Shown: in pieces, positions 12,683-22,612 of the stretch
How positions within the stretch are numbered: position 1 is the first letter of the stretch
How the letters are laid out: the number at the start of each line of letters is the position of its first letter
Assembly (NCBI GenBank): GCA_023525975.1
Contig: CM042021.1
Coordinates: 107,181,501 to 107,245,500 of the forward strand
From: Smallanthus sonchifolius
Lineage: Eukaryota > Streptophyta > Magnoliopsida > Asterales > Asteraceae
DNA length: 64,000 nt
Reading direction: 5' to 3'
Notes under the pieces: generated by a model
The model's input: only the letters and a program-made list of their open reading frames with translations
Told to the model about the DNA's origin: nothing
Database searches by the model: none
Position numbers and translations under genes: made by a program

Positions 12683-13936
12683 AGAATGGTTAATTATATT
12701 TTGTTATTTTCCTTATTTGTTTTAAATTTGTACATTTTTGTTTTATTTGATGTGCTTGAGTATGTACAAATTTAGGGGGAGAAATCAGAAAATGACAAAA
12801 AGATTTTAATTTTATTTTTGAGTCTATTGAAAAATCCAAAAATATTTTATTTTTGAGTCGGTTTTTTGCACCATATGGGAAGTGATATGACCTCATCGTT
12901 TTTAAGGATTAGACTAAAACATGTAAGGCCTTAAATTGAAGTGACTAGGATCTATGTGAGATGTGTTGATAGGCTCTACTTTTAATTAGAAAGATGAAAC
13001 TACTTGTGATACATTTAAATAGTCTAAGTTATGGCATTAGTGGGGAACATCTCTTAGATTAGAGCAATTAGAAAGTCCATGTTAAATTGATTGTCTGTGA
13101 GTTTTCCGGATACACACATTATGCGTCATAAAGTATGAGACTGAGTCTGAAAAACATTCTAGTAATCTTGCATGAGCAAAGACCTGGTGTTTACCCAAGA
13201 CAATGTGTCTTTAATTAAGATCATTACAAGAGGCCAATGAGTCCAAAAGAAAGAGACAAGAGTCCAATAATGAAAAGAGACCAATGTGTCCAAAAACTGA
13301 AAATAGACCAAATGTGTCCGAAAGAAAAGAGACATCAAAAAGCACAAATAGAAATCATTCTCTTGATTTCTATATCTCTCATTAATAATGTGATCTATTC
13401 TGTTCTTTTATCACCTATTCCCAGATGAAATTCAGACTTTATGACGTGTAACCGTGAAAATATGTGGCAGGGAAGCTTCTTTCATGATAAAGTACATAGG
13501 TTTCTAAGATATGACTGTGAGACCCATTGATTCATAAGAATTCTACCAAAACATGATAAATAGATCATAGTGAAAGAGTTAAGTATTGTACAAAGGATTG
13601 AGTTTAAAAGGATTCTCAATATTGACAATCTACTAGAGCTGTCTAAGTAAATCCGTGCTGAAAAATGTTCCTTAGTCTGCCTTAGAACGATATGATCCCA
13701 TAGCAAAACTTCCAAAGTAATTTTTGTTTCGAGACAGTTTTTCATTTTTAATTTTAGCTTTATTTTTAATTTTAGTTTTAGTCTTATTTTTATTTTTTAT
13801 TTTTAATTTTTAATTTTTAATTTTTAATTTTTAATTTGTCGTTAATCCTTTATTCAATTTGTTTTAATCATTCTCAAATGCCTTAAATACAACACCTAGT
13901 TCTTGGTTTGTTTAAATGTTCTCGGGTCTTCTGGCT
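12683..13936 (+). other. Spacer between pol and env-like ORF, with polypurine tract
   Basis: Non-coding. A polypurine tract TTTAGGGGGAGAAA is at 12771-12784, about 90 bp after pol, as is usual in Sireviruses, where such tracts can occur well before the 3' LTR. Around 13745-13850 there is a low-complexity TTTTTAATTTTTAATT run. I find no reading frame I would support. Confidence 0.6.
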
Positions 13937-13980
13937 GTGTGGGACCATCCCACACGGAGTGGGTTTGACAATATATAAAA
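13937..13980 (+). promoter_or_regulatory. Palindrome and TATA box upstream of the env-like ORF
   Basis: GTGTGGGA-CCA-TCCCACAC (13937-13955) is a perfect 8-bp inverted repeat. About 15 bp later comes ATATATAAAAG (13971-13981), a good TATA box, then a CT-rich leader. The spacing suits an internal promoter that would transcribe the env-like ORF separately from the genomic RNA. Inference from sequence only. Confidence 0.5.
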
Positions 13981-14103
13981 GGGAAAAGGAACTCATTAAA
14001 TCGTATACCTGTTCTCGGCTTTCTCTCTCCTGGAAAACATAAAAATCTCTCAAAGCTTTCTTTTTCTTCTCTATTGTGATCAAGTTAATCTTCCTTCACC
14101 AAG

Positions 14104-14312
14104 GTACGTGTCCTATCTGGTTCAACGAATGATTGAAGGGGATTCTTTTACCTGTTAGTGTGAATTTTATCCGGTAAAATTTATTGAAACCCGTGAACCT
14201 CATTTTATCCGGTAAACTTGTTTTCAACCGAGTACTTTGTTTAAAGGATGACTCTTGATTAATCCTAGTACTTGTAATATTTCAGTATTCTAACTTGGAA
14301 AGTTTTGTGCAG
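14104..14312 (+). other. Probable leader intron of the env-like ORF
   Basis: Donor AAG|GTACGTG at 14104 and acceptor TTTTGTGCAG at 14303-14312 fit plant splice sites. The ATG (14315) lies 2 bases after the acceptor. The 209-bp intervening sequence is T-rich with stops in all frames. Confidence 0.5.
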
Positions 14313-14314
14313 GT

Positions 14315-16822
14315 ATGGCTGCTGAACTAAAATTTGTGCCTGAACATAATGTCCCTGCTTACTTATTGGACCCACCTGAAGGCTTTGAATATTTCAAGTC
14401 ACTGATAGTTGGTCTTAACACTTCACCAATCAACTTTGCAATTATGGAAAATCCTGTGATTTGTGCATCTTTCATCGGAGAATTCTGGGAATCGTCTACT
14501 ATACATCCCAACCCAAATGGTGAAGAATATATACTTGGAAAGGTGCAGAACAAGGATATAAAGATCTCAGAATCAATTCTAAGAGATGTTTTGGGATTCA
14601 ATGATTAGTCTAACTATCCAATCAAGTTTAACAAAGAGTTGATTGCTCCTATTCTTACTAGATTGAGCTATGAGGGAGAATATCCTCCATTGGTAAAGAA
14701 GTTGTTACATCCATACCGGAGATATCTTGCACACGTCCTTCTTGTGTGTCTAACTAGAAGGAAGGGAGGACTTGATGAACTAAATGCTACCTTTTCTTCA
14801 GCATTCGTGGCTCTTATAGTGGAATGGAACTACAACTTTTCAAGGATGGTATTTGAAGAATTCAAGAGTAACTTGAAGGGCACAAAGAAGGAGATCTACT
14901 TGATGTTTCCAAGATTCATCCAAATGGTAATCAATAACTAGTACCTACAGTTGAAACTCTGGATCTCAAGGTTATGGGACCTTCAATATTCACTTACATG
15001 AATGTGAACAAAAGAGGAAAGAAAATGTTTCAAGCCTTAATTCATCTGGAGAAATTCGGTAGCTTTGCTGAGATTGACCAAGAAGGAGAAGAAGAAGAGA
15101 TAGCAGTTGTTAATGCTATAGTTGACGAAGAACACATTGTGAAACCTCAACGGGACGTGCCTGAGTCAGATGACCCTGAGATCATTATCTCTAATAGTGA
15201 AGGTACTCCTGAACATGTAATAGTACCACAGGCTGAGCACACTAGATTGAAAAAGAGAAGAGCTGCTGAGAATCCTCCTCTCACATCCTCTTCTCACAGT
15301 GAAGCAGCTGAAGCTGAAGTTGATCCATCCACGGATCTTATACCTTGTGCAAGAAAAACAAGAGACCCAAGACTAAAGGCACAGAAACCCGAAGTCACAC
15401 CCATATCCACACCAACATTTCAGCAACCCCAGCAACCTCCACCATAAAAAACATCATCCGCTTCACCACAAACTCCACCATCAAGCCCAACTGTTGGATT
15501 CTCTGTTAATGACTATTTATCTACTCCACCAGAGTTTAGGGCAGAGAAATCCAGAGGCAAATCACCAATGGGATCTACACAGCCAGCTCTGGTAGATATT
15601 CATCAACTTCAATGAAAGTGTTTGAGTTCGAACAGGAGTCTGTAGCTAAAGATAACCAGATAGAAGAGCTTAAGAATGTTCAAGCGGTTTAGAATGAACA
15701 GATACAACGTTTAGAGGCTAATTTGGGTTATGTGATTACTCTACTGCATAACCTACGAAAGAAGGTTAATGGAAATAATGGAGGAAATAATGACGATGGT
15801 GATGATGGTGAAGGAGGAGATGGTAATGGTAATCCTGGAATAGATGACAACTAAGAGAATCAGGATTTTCAGGGTAATCAAGAAGAAGGTAGCTCTAAGC
15901 AAAAGGATTTGAATAATGATGACCATGAGTTTGATTTCGAAGGTGACATAGGTAGAATTCTTGATGATATGATTGATGATAGTCAAGTTAAACCTACAAA
16001 AGATTTTATTCAAATAGAGGATGAGACTGAGGAGATTCAGAAAAAAACTGATGAATCAAGTCAATCTCAATCTTCCTCTTCTTCTGATTTACTAAGGCAA
16101 AGTAAACCATGGATGCTACCTCCTGGTCCTCCATCTGAAACTCATGTCACTACCAATCTGGAAAGCTGCTACTCCAAGAGAGGTGACAGATCAGGAATTG
16201 CTTCTTGGCAATTTGATAAAGAAAAGGATATGTATGTGGTGAAGAGAAAGAGTGAAAGGTTGGAATATTATAAGAGTGTTAATGACTTTAGCTCTAGGAC
16301 AAAACTTGAGCTTCAAGAGTTAAATGAAGCTCATATTATTAACAGAGATAATGTTAGTAAGGCTGACATGTTTTACAAGTTCCTGAACAGACAATGCCTA
16401 ACTAACTTTGCTTGAATGAAGACAACTAAGTCAAAATTAAAAAAGAAGGCAAAGGGTGTTAAGGACCCTATACAGGTAAAAGCTTGTACAGTGTTATTTG
16501 GCCTTTCACCAGAATAACAAAGCAGGTTCCTGTCCATCAGAAGGTTCTAGTGAACTCTCTAAGAGATTTTGATGGTTAGGCTTATGATCCTGTCTCTGCA
16601 GAAGCTGTGATTAAGGTTGGCAACACGGAGCTCGGGATATTTGATCCTTTTGACTTGTCAAACTTTGGAGAAGATGATATAAAGCTTTTGGGAAGAAGCC
16701 AAATTAGAAGCGAACGTTTGTTTGAGGAACAGGCAAAAGTGTTTACTATAGCTATGGCTGATATAATCAGAAAAAAGTTATATGATGGAAGTGGCGATCA
16801 TGTTAAAGACATAGCTTTTTGA
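14315..16822 (+). pseudogene. env-like / third ORF of Sirevirus 1, broken
   Basis: The start is MAAELKFVPEHN at 14315, directly after the probable splice acceptor. The N-terminal third (ICASFIGEFWESS... ISESILRDVLGF... LLVCLTRRKGG... MFPRFIQMVIN) resembles the conserved protein encoded after pol in many Sireviruses; its function is unknown and the env label is only by position. Stops occur after FND (14606-14608), after VINN (14939-14941) with a frameshift, at 15447 and again near 15614, 15690 and 15853. A heptad-type coiled coil (KDNQIEELKNVQ... IQRLEANLGYVITLL) lies at about 15650-15760, followed by Gly/Asn/Asp-rich and acidic segments and a C-terminal basic region to 16415. A last open piece is 16607-16822. 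No clear membrane segment or signal peptide is visible, which argues against a real envelope. Confidence 0.75.
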
Positions 16823-16841
16823 AGAACATTTGATGGCATAA

Positions 16842-16854
16842 GCCTAGGGGAGAT
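16842..16854 (+). other. Polypurine tract before the 3' LTR of Sirevirus 1
   Basis: GCCTAGGGGAGAT is immediately followed by TGTAGGACCC, the first bases of the LTR. Confidence 0.75.
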
Positions 16855-17180
16855 TGTAGGACCCTAACCGGAAGGCTAATGCATCAAATATGCTTCTGGG
16901 GTGCAAACCGTGAACTACTTGGGCCGGCCTTTGGGCCGAGATCTTAGATTAGCTTATGGGTTTATGTATTAGTATATAAATGCTTATTTCATACGTACCT
17001 AGGTAAGACACGTTCTTGGTTTCTCATTGTAAATCGGTTTTGCTTTGATCATATATAAAACGAATACTTTGAGTTATCTAGTAAGTTTTTTTCTTGAATC
17101 CATTCTATACAACGATTTTCGCTAAGTTGTGTGTGTGTATTGATATCGTCATTGAAGATCCATTGATCGTGGGACTTACA
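16855..17180 (+). repeat. 3' LTR of Sirevirus 1
   Basis: Begins TGTAGGACCCTAACCGG. It carries a GC-rich palindrome GGGCCGGCC near 16921, a TATA box AGTATATAAATG (16971-16982) and probably ends GTGGGACTTACA at 17180. The 5' copy is outside the window, so the right end is chosen only by the CA dinucleotide and the similarity of its two ends. Confidence 0.65.
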
Positions 17181-17225
17181 ATTATATTATGTGGCATAGT
17201 ATAATTGCGTAGTAGTTACATAGTA

Positions 17226-17413
17226 GAAAGTCCTGCATGCAAGCAAAGTAGAAGTCTAACCCTGAGGTGTGAGCAAGCAAAGTAGAAAGTCTCACCCTGA
17301 GGTGTGAGTAAGCAAAGGAGTCTTACCCTGAGGTGTAAGCGAGAAAGTACCACCCTGGTGTGTGGGCACAACAAAGTAAAAGTCTTACCCTGAGGTGTAA
17401 GCAAGAAAAGGGA
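17226..17413 (+). repeat. Degenerate minisatellite, about 40-bp unit
   Basis: AAGTCTYACCCTGAGGTGTRAGCAAGCAAAGTAG recurs about five times with indels. Short open frames on the minus strand here are repeats of the same peptide and not genes. Confidence 0.8.
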
Positions 17414-17984
17414 TCTTGTCCACGGATATTAATCCATATGTGATAGTAAAGTATGTGACAGTCAATTGTCCTGCACGAGTGAAAAGTGAAGTTTCAAATA
17501 GTAAAAGAGGACACCTTAACTGGTTTCCTCAAAAGTAAAGATTTAATGAAAGAAAAAAAACGAAACGATTTTATAAATTGTAACGTTTCAAAGTTTTAAA
17601 GTGAAGGTAAAGTTGTTTTAAAAGTATTTAAAGAAAACTTATTTTATTTTTATAAAACTAAGCTACCTAAAGCAAAGTTTACAGTTTAAAGTAAAGATAG
17701 AATTCATCAGCGTTAACTGACTTTTTAGTTGCATGTCAGGTAGCAAAAGTAAAGCAAAAGAAAAGTAAATGAGCCGTAAGGGCTGGATAGAATGGACGTA
17801 AGGCTAATGTGCTGAAGACTGACTTTCCTATTCCCGTTAGTTTATGTTTTGAACAATGTTAGATGTTATTGGATTATGAATGTTTGAATTAAAGACTTTC
17901 GATGTAATAGATTCTGATTTCCGGTTTAAGAACTATGTTTGTTATGTTTTGTGCCAACTATAAGATGTACCCGATTTGGAGCGT
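17414..17984. other. Unassigned stretch, likely decayed LTR sequence
   Basis: No reading frame. The GTAAAG- and AAAGTAAAG-rich runs and the phrase GAGCCGTAAGGGCTGGATAG look like parts of an old gypsy-type LTR, but I cannot place its ends. Confidence 0.35.
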
Positions 17985-18150
17985 TTCACAAATAAGAAAG
18001 AATGGGTGATGCGCTATCGGTTTGAACATGTAACGGTCAAACATGTAAGCGGTGATGAGCAACGAACCGAGAGTTTAACAAAGGCTCTCCCGAAGATCAA
18101 GTTCAAGGAAATGCGGGAGCTAATGGAGTTGAAGACCCATCTAATTTGAG
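17985..18150 (+). pseudogene. C-terminal RNase H remnant of a second copia element
   Basis: The frame reads KEWVMRYRFEHVTVKHVSGD, then ESLTKALPKIKFKEMRELM, and stops at 18148-18150. These are the last residues of a copia RNase H (the region giving the LTKALP motif). Everything upstream is missing, so it is a truncated 3' end. The polypurine tract and LTR that should follow are present just downstream, which confirms the orientation. Confidence 0.8.
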
Positions 18151-18154
18151 TCGA

Positions 18155-18540
18155 AAATTAGGGGGTGAATGTTGGGCTTAATTCCCGACTTTAGCAAGCC
18201 GGCAAGGAGTTGGGCCGACCCATCCCTATGGAAGTGAAAATAGACTCAAATACACAAGTCGGTGGTTTAAGATGAGGGTGGTATTTGGATTGCTAATCGA
18301 GTAGAATTAGGAAGCCATTATTTATATATGATTTAATCATTCCTATTTGAGTAGGTTTAGGTTGTCTATATATAATTCGTATTGTAACTGGATAAGCTAG
18401 AGTTGGTAGTCTATATAAACCGAGCAAGGGTTTAACATTGTAATCAAGTTTTAGAGAGAGATTTCTTGATATCAATAGTCGTTTTGGGAGTTAGCCAATT
18501 ACGTACGTGTTTATATCGATTCGAGACTTGAAATGTATAG
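18155..18540 (+). repeat. Polypurine tract and 3' LTR of the truncated copia element
   Basis: AAATTAGGGGGTGAA (18155-18169) precedes TGTTGGGCTTAATTCCCG (LTR start 18170). TATA-like motifs CTATATATAATTC (18366) and CTATATAAACCG (18411) follow. The right end is near 18535; no clean CA terminus or target duplication is visible. Confidence 0.65.
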
Positions 18541-18888
18541 GGCGTCTCTTTAGTACAAGCAACTAAAGCAACCGCTTTAGAGCCCTCTAATTTTAAAGGC
18601 CTCAAAAAGTTGAAAAAACTACTTTAATTTATATTTTAAGTTGAAAATGTATGTGATAATCTATCAACTTTTATGTTTTTAGAGAGAAGTGAGAAAAGAT
18701 AACAAAATAATTAAAGGTTTATTTATGAGGTTACTGTAATAACATTCGGCCTAAACATTGATTATACGTTTTGACGCTCTATAAAATTACATTTTAAAAA
18801 AATTCATATATTTATAAAACTTTGACAAAAAGACATCAATTTCAAAGTTCGTTTTAGGCCACAAATTATGTTAAGCCGCCTCTGATAA
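18541..18888. mobile_element. Possible hAT-like non-autonomous repeat
   Basis: The stretch ends GCCGCCTCTG, the complement of CAGAGGCGGC, which resembles hAT-type termini, and contains GGCCTCAAAA and TTTTAGGCCACAAATT in inverted relation. The left end (GGGCGTCTCTTTAG) matches only partly, and no 8-bp target duplication is clear. Tentative. Confidence 0.2.
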
Positions 18889-19884
18889 TGTATATAGTAA
18901 TTTGATGACGATTATACGTTAATGGTGTTATACTTACAAAATGGTTGTATTCACTTAGGACACGTTTTATTACATATGAGTGTTCTAATATATCATCATC
19001 TAATGATCAACTTAGGCTTCTTTTAGGAGCGTCCAACCAACAACTAAGTATAATTTCCAGAGTCTGTGAACATTGAACAAATGTTGGTCAAATGGAAAAC
19101 TTATACTTAGTCATTGTACATGTGTTAAGTGGATTAACTTATAGATCTCCAAGCTGACCTCACCAAAATTTGATGCTCCAACCTTCTTTCAAATTGACCA
19201 TAGAATCATTAAACACATTAATCAAGTTAAATAGGAGATTAAAGCACAAAGTCTAAACACTGATGAGTTGCTTAAAATACTAATTGGCGTGAATGAATTA
19301 GGATTTATAAGATTTATCAAATATCAAACATCTCGTAAACCCACAAGTGATTTGAATCCCTATTCTAATAAAAAAAACTAAATATTATGCCACATATTAA
19401 CACCGCATTCATCCTCATACCCATATTCCCCCTAAAACCACATTTACATCCATCATTCAATATTTCTATATTTAGCTTAATTTTTTTTAAAAATTATATA
19501 AATAAACATTTTACCAAATTAATTCACCATTATTACCACTAACTCAATTTTTTTAAAACTATCATCAAAAGTGAATATTTAAAAAAAATCAAGAATATAA
19601 AAATAGGATATTTAAAAAAACGAGTTTTTAAAATTTTATTATTAAAAAAGCAAGATTTTTTAATTTTACATAAAAAATTTAAAAATACTACTTTTGTATT
19701 TTAAAAATAAATATGTGTTAGAATAAAGTTTACTAATATTTAATTTGTAATTTTTTAATTAATTTTGATATTTATAAATAACTTTTTATTTTGATTTGTA
19801 AATTTTAATAGTTATTTTTTAATTAAAATTAAGAAATCTATAAATATTTATTTTTAAAAGTGTATTATATTTTAAACTTTAATT
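18889..19884. other. AT-rich intergenic DNA, no gene seen
   Basis: Nearly 1 kb with poly-A/T runs, especially 19490-19880. No long frame, no RNA gene and no clear repeat boundaries. It is the insertion target of the Mutator-like element that starts at 19894. Confidence 0.6.
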
Positions 19885-19893
19885 TTTATTAAA

Positions 19894-20079
19894 GAGTTAA
19901 ATACGGTTTTAGTCCATGTGGTTTGACACAAATAATCAATTTAGTCCAAAAGTTTAAATTTGCCTTTTTTAGTACAATAATTTCAGTTTTGTATCGATTA
20001 CGGTCCAGTCCATTAACTCCATCTAAATTTTTCTGTTAACTTTTTTAAAAAGACCATAATACCCTTAACAAAAAATAAA

Positions 20080-20116
<37 letters not shown>

Positions 20117-20195
20117 ATTTTCTTTACACCCTAACCCTAACCCTAACCCTAGATATTTAGCTCCCACCACCACCACCATCACCACCGCCACTGCT
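19894..20195 (+). repeat. Left terminal inverted repeat of the Pack-MULE
   Basis: GAGTTAAATACGGTTTTAGT and the next ~200 bp match the complement of 21060-21282 with scattered mismatches. Similarity continues through the TA run and into the CCACCACCACC tract near 20195. Confidence 0.9.
20129..20150 (+). repeat. Short (CCCTAA)n tract inside the left arm
   Basis: CCCTAACCCTAACCCTAACC plus CT is the six-base telomere-like unit, not the seven-base plant CCCTAAA unit. The right arm has only one partial copy (ACACCCAACC on its complement), so the tract expanded after the arms formed. Confidence 0.8.
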
Positions 20196-20573
20196 GGCGA
20201 GACCACCGCCACCACCGCCGGCGAGAGATTCTATCATACTTAAGCCTACTTTGTTACAATCCCAACTCTTTTGAGTTACTTCATTGGGTTTGGAAGAAGC
20301 CCTAATTGGTAAATTCCCAAAGTTTGGTTTTGAAAAAAGCCCTGAAATCCAAAGGGGACGTGGGGCAACTGAATCAGATTCTGAATTTTTAGGGTTTAGC
20401 CCTACAAATAGACCAGGAACAGTATCGTACGCACGTGCCGCCTCCTCAGCGGTATCAAATGTGTCAAGCCAAACACGGCTCTTCTTACCGGGATCCCTGA
20501 TCTCAGCGGCATAACGGCCCCATGGCCTCTTACGAACACCGCGGAAGCGAGCCTCAGAGCCTCTTAGAACCAT
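20157..20573 (-). CDS. Chimeric ORF with truncated AP2/ERF DNA-binding domain
   Basis: The 138-codon frame starts [20 protein letters not shown]. Residues 10-50 are the first two-thirds of an AP2/ERF domain, the three-strand sheet that binds GCC-box DNA. Ala22 and Asp27 occupy the positions that mark ERF rather than DREB proteins. The usual Gly of the WLGTF motif is Asp37. After RAYD (residue 50) the domain stops. The helix and the REFRG/KTNF end are replaced by unrelated sequence ([15 protein letters not shown]...), probably a second captured fragment or a shifted frame. The last ~25 residues are Gly-rich, and the stop lies in the transposon's left inverted repeat. A TATA box lies 46 bp upstream. 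ERF factors regulate transcription in the nucleus; this shortened version probably cannot fold fully, so DNA binding is doubtful. Confidence 0.7.
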   Translation of the reverse strand: MVLRGSEARFRGVRKRPWGRYAAEIRDPGKKSRVWLDTFDTAEEAARAYDTVPGLFVGLNPKNSESDSVAPRPLWISGLFSKPNFGNLPIRASSKPNEVTQKSWDCNKVGLSMIESLAGGGGGGLASSGGGDGGGGGS

Positions 20574-20617
20574 TGTGTAAGAAATGAAGGTGAGAAAAAA
20601 GGGTTGGGTATTGGGGT

Positions 20618-20628
20618 GTTTATATAGT
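20618..20628 (-). promoter_or_regulatory. TATA box upstream of the captured AP2/ERF ORF
   Basis: On the minus strand ACTATATAAACACC sits about 46 bp before the ATG, an ordinary plant core-promoter distance. It suggests that the parent gene's promoter was captured together with its 5' coding end. Confidence 0.6.
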
Positions 20629-20639
20629 CACCACTCTCA

Positions 20640-20985
20640 TCTCAGATCTCATCACAAAGGGACGCGTGTGTGTGGATCTCCTCCTCCGTGGCCTAGGCCT
20701 AATTTCAAGACCCACCCATACTTTGCTAAATTAAGGCTGTTACACTTTTATATATTACTTTAGGACGGACCCATATTATCAACTAATTAGGGTTGAAATG
20801 GAGGTGGCTTGACGGTGCGTGCGCCATGGTCGGTCGTAAACCCGCCGGAGATGCGACCGTCCCCCTCTAAGATCTCATTCTCTCTTCTCTTAGGTGAAAA
20901 CCCTAACTGTATGTGTTGAAATGAGGCAAAGGATAAAAAAAGGCATGCAAGGATTCCTGGTGTGGGGAAGAACAAAGGGGCGATG
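20640..20985. other. GC-richer captured interior of the Pack-MULE
   Basis: Includes CGTGTGTGTGGATCTCCTCC and CGGCGGGTTTACGACCGACC (minus) stretches unlike the AT-rich surroundings. The 62-codon minus frame at 20787-20975 has no recognisable domain. It is probably upstream sequence of the AP2/ERF parent gene plus another fragment. Confidence 0.45.
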
Positions 20986-21053
20986 GTGGCGGTGGCAGTG
21001 GCGGTGGTGATGGTGGTGGGAGCTGATCTTGTGGTTGGGTGTAAAGAGAATAT

Positions 21054-21095
<42 letters not shown>

Positions 21096-21282
21096 TTTAT
21101 TTTTTTGTTAAAGGTATTATGTTCTTTTTAAAAAAGTTAACAGAAAAATTTGGATGGAGTTAGTGGACCGGACCGTAATTGATACAAAACTGAAACTATT
21201 GGACTAAAAAAGGCAAATTTAAACTTTTAAACTAAAATGGTTACTTGTGTCAAACTACATGGACTAAATTCGTATTTAACTC
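20985..21282 (-). repeat. Right terminal inverted repeat of the Pack-MULE
   Basis: Complementary to the left arm. The TA run is longer here (21055-21090), and the inner end is the GGTGGCGGTGG tract starting near 20985. Confidence 0.9.
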
Positions 21283-21291
21283 TTTATTAAA

Positions 21292-21817
21292 TGACGAGAT
21301 TTTTAAAAAAAATGTTTGGTTTCATTTCCAATTTATTAGTTTTAACTTTTTTTCATGTTTAATTTTGGATTTTTAAATTTAAATTGTAGCGATATATTAA
21401 AAAGTGAGATTTTTAAATTTTGGAGTTTTAAAATTTGAATTTAAAACACGATATATCATTGAAATTTAAAGTTTATTTGTATTTTTTATTTTATTTTAAA
21501 TGAGAGATTAAATATTAAAATTTAGCGAGATTTTCCGTATGTTACAACATCAATGTTAAAGTTTCTACAAAATAGTTGATAGAGTTTCAAAAACTAATAA
21601 AGTTAAGAAACAATGTATGCAAGGAAATTGTTGACCAATTTGATTATCTTCGATTTCTTTGACTCCCTACTGGCTTCAATCAGGTTCGCACCGTTTGTGA
21701 CATTTTTTTAGAACGGTTTTGACTATTTTGACCGTTTGACCAATTGTTGACCATTTTTTTAGAACGGCTTCAATCAGGTTCGCACCGATGATGAATAAAC
21801 TTGAAATGCCATCTCAC
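21292..21817. other. AT-rich spacer with a short direct duplication
   Basis: No gene. GGCTTCAATCAGGTTCGCAC occurs at about 21673 and again at about 21767, and TTTTTTTAGAACGG also occurs twice, showing a ~90-bp local duplication. Confidence 0.6.
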
Positions 21818-21820
21818 TTA

Positions 21821-22123
21821 GGGTGAAGGGAGCATCCTACTCATCAAAAAAATTTACTCACCAAACTGCCAAATAGAATTTTGCTACCTCAAAACTACTC
21901 ATTTACTCATATTTTATTGAAAACATCCTATTCATTTACTCACCCACTTTAAAAAATATTTAAATAGAAAAAGTGTGTGGTGAGTGGTGGGGTCTACTAG
22001 AGAGAGATTGGGATTCAAACGAGTAAAAACACTTGGCCATTCTACTCGATGGGGGCGGTGTTCCCCTTTTACCCTGCCTCTATCTCTCCTACTCGGCTTG
22101 CCGAGTAGGGTGCCCCTTCACCC
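21821..22123. mobile_element. Tourist-like MITE (PIF/Harbinger type)
   Basis: The 303-bp element has ends GGGTGAAGGG...CCCTTCACCC, with inverted similarity extending about 25 bp (AGCATCCTACTC / GAGTAGGGTGCC). It is flanked by TTA at 21818-21820 and 22124-22126, the 3-bp target duplication expected for PIF/Harbinger elements. There is no coding capacity. Confidence 0.85.
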
Positions 22124-22170
22124 TTAGAAACTTAATATTTTACCCGTTGACTCGGTTTTTGGTCCATTTG

Positions 22171-22495
22171 TGATGCACGCGAAGGCATAATTCAAATGGC
22201 TCAAAAAGAAACAAGTTTAATCAATGGATTTCAACCGAAGGATTCGGTGAACGAAAGCTTGAAGCTTTTTAATATTCAATAATCAACAAAAACTAATTAC
22301 AATATAACCTAACATCCTAATATATAATACAATTTACATAAATGAAACTAAGTCTATACATTTAAATTTCAAATAAACAAAATAAATAAAAGATAGTGAC
22401 AATCTTGAGGTCATCGAATACCTTCTCAAATCTTCCATCTCATATATGAACCCGAATCGGCCTCATAATACCCGAATGGAGCAATATTGCTTATA
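22171..22495 (-). repeat. LTR fragment, minus strand, same family as 50216-50617
   Basis: Starts TGATGCA (complement of the TGCATCA end) and matches the complement of 50290-50617 through the AAGCTTTAAGC, CCTAACATCC and CCGAATCGGCC region. Similarity stops near GGAGCAATAT, so the other end is missing. No primer-binding site adjoins it. Confidence 0.8.
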
Positions 22496-22612
22496 ACATG
22501 TCCATCCATGTTATAGAATACAAGTCCATACATGAAGATCATATAAAAAAAATATAAAAACTTACCTAGTAGATGACAAGATTTTGCAAATATATATATA
22601 AACAAAATTCAT

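Larger units (their letters stand above)
1..17180 (+). mobile_element. Decayed Sirevirus-type Ty1/copia element, 5' LTR outside window
   Basis: Order on the plus strand is gag with zinc knuckle, protease, integrase, reverse transcriptase, RNase H, polypurine tract, env-like ORF, second polypurine tract and 3' LTR. Removing the nested element at 2199-10329 leaves about 9 kb, the usual size for this group. Sireviruses are the plant copia lineage known to carry an extra env-like ORF after pol, and the protease and integrase wording closely matches the second Sirevirus at 57398-64000. All frames are broken by stops and frameshifts, so the copy is dead. The 5' LTR and primer-binding site must lie left of position 1. 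Lineage assignment is from family knowledge; the gene order is seen directly. Confidence 0.88.
19894..21282 (-). mobile_element. Pack-MULE: Mutator-like element carrying an AP2/ERF gene fragment
   Basis: The 1389-bp element begins GAGTTAAATACG and ends with its complement CGTATTTAACTC. A perfect 9-bp target duplication TTTATTAAA (19885-19893 and 21283-21291) is the hallmark of Mutator transposition. The inverted arms are about 300 bp each and include a TA run and a GGT/CCA-rich stretch. The 790-bp interior contains no transposase. It holds a host-derived AP2/ERF segment with its own TATA box plus other GC-richer sequence (20640-20985) unlike the AT-rich flanks. This is the structure of a Pack-MULE, a non-autonomous Mutator element that has picked up gene fragments. 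Strand is given for the captured gene. Confidence 0.92.

Noticed and set aside
18541..18888. A confident hAT transposon call
   Set aside because: Only one end resembles a hAT terminus and no 8-bp target duplication could be found, so it is listed with low confidence only.
20157..20573. An ordinary functional ERF gene
   Set aside because: The AP2 domain lacks its helix and C-terminal third, a core Gly is Asp, and the ORF sits inside a Mutator-type element with its stop in the TIR.
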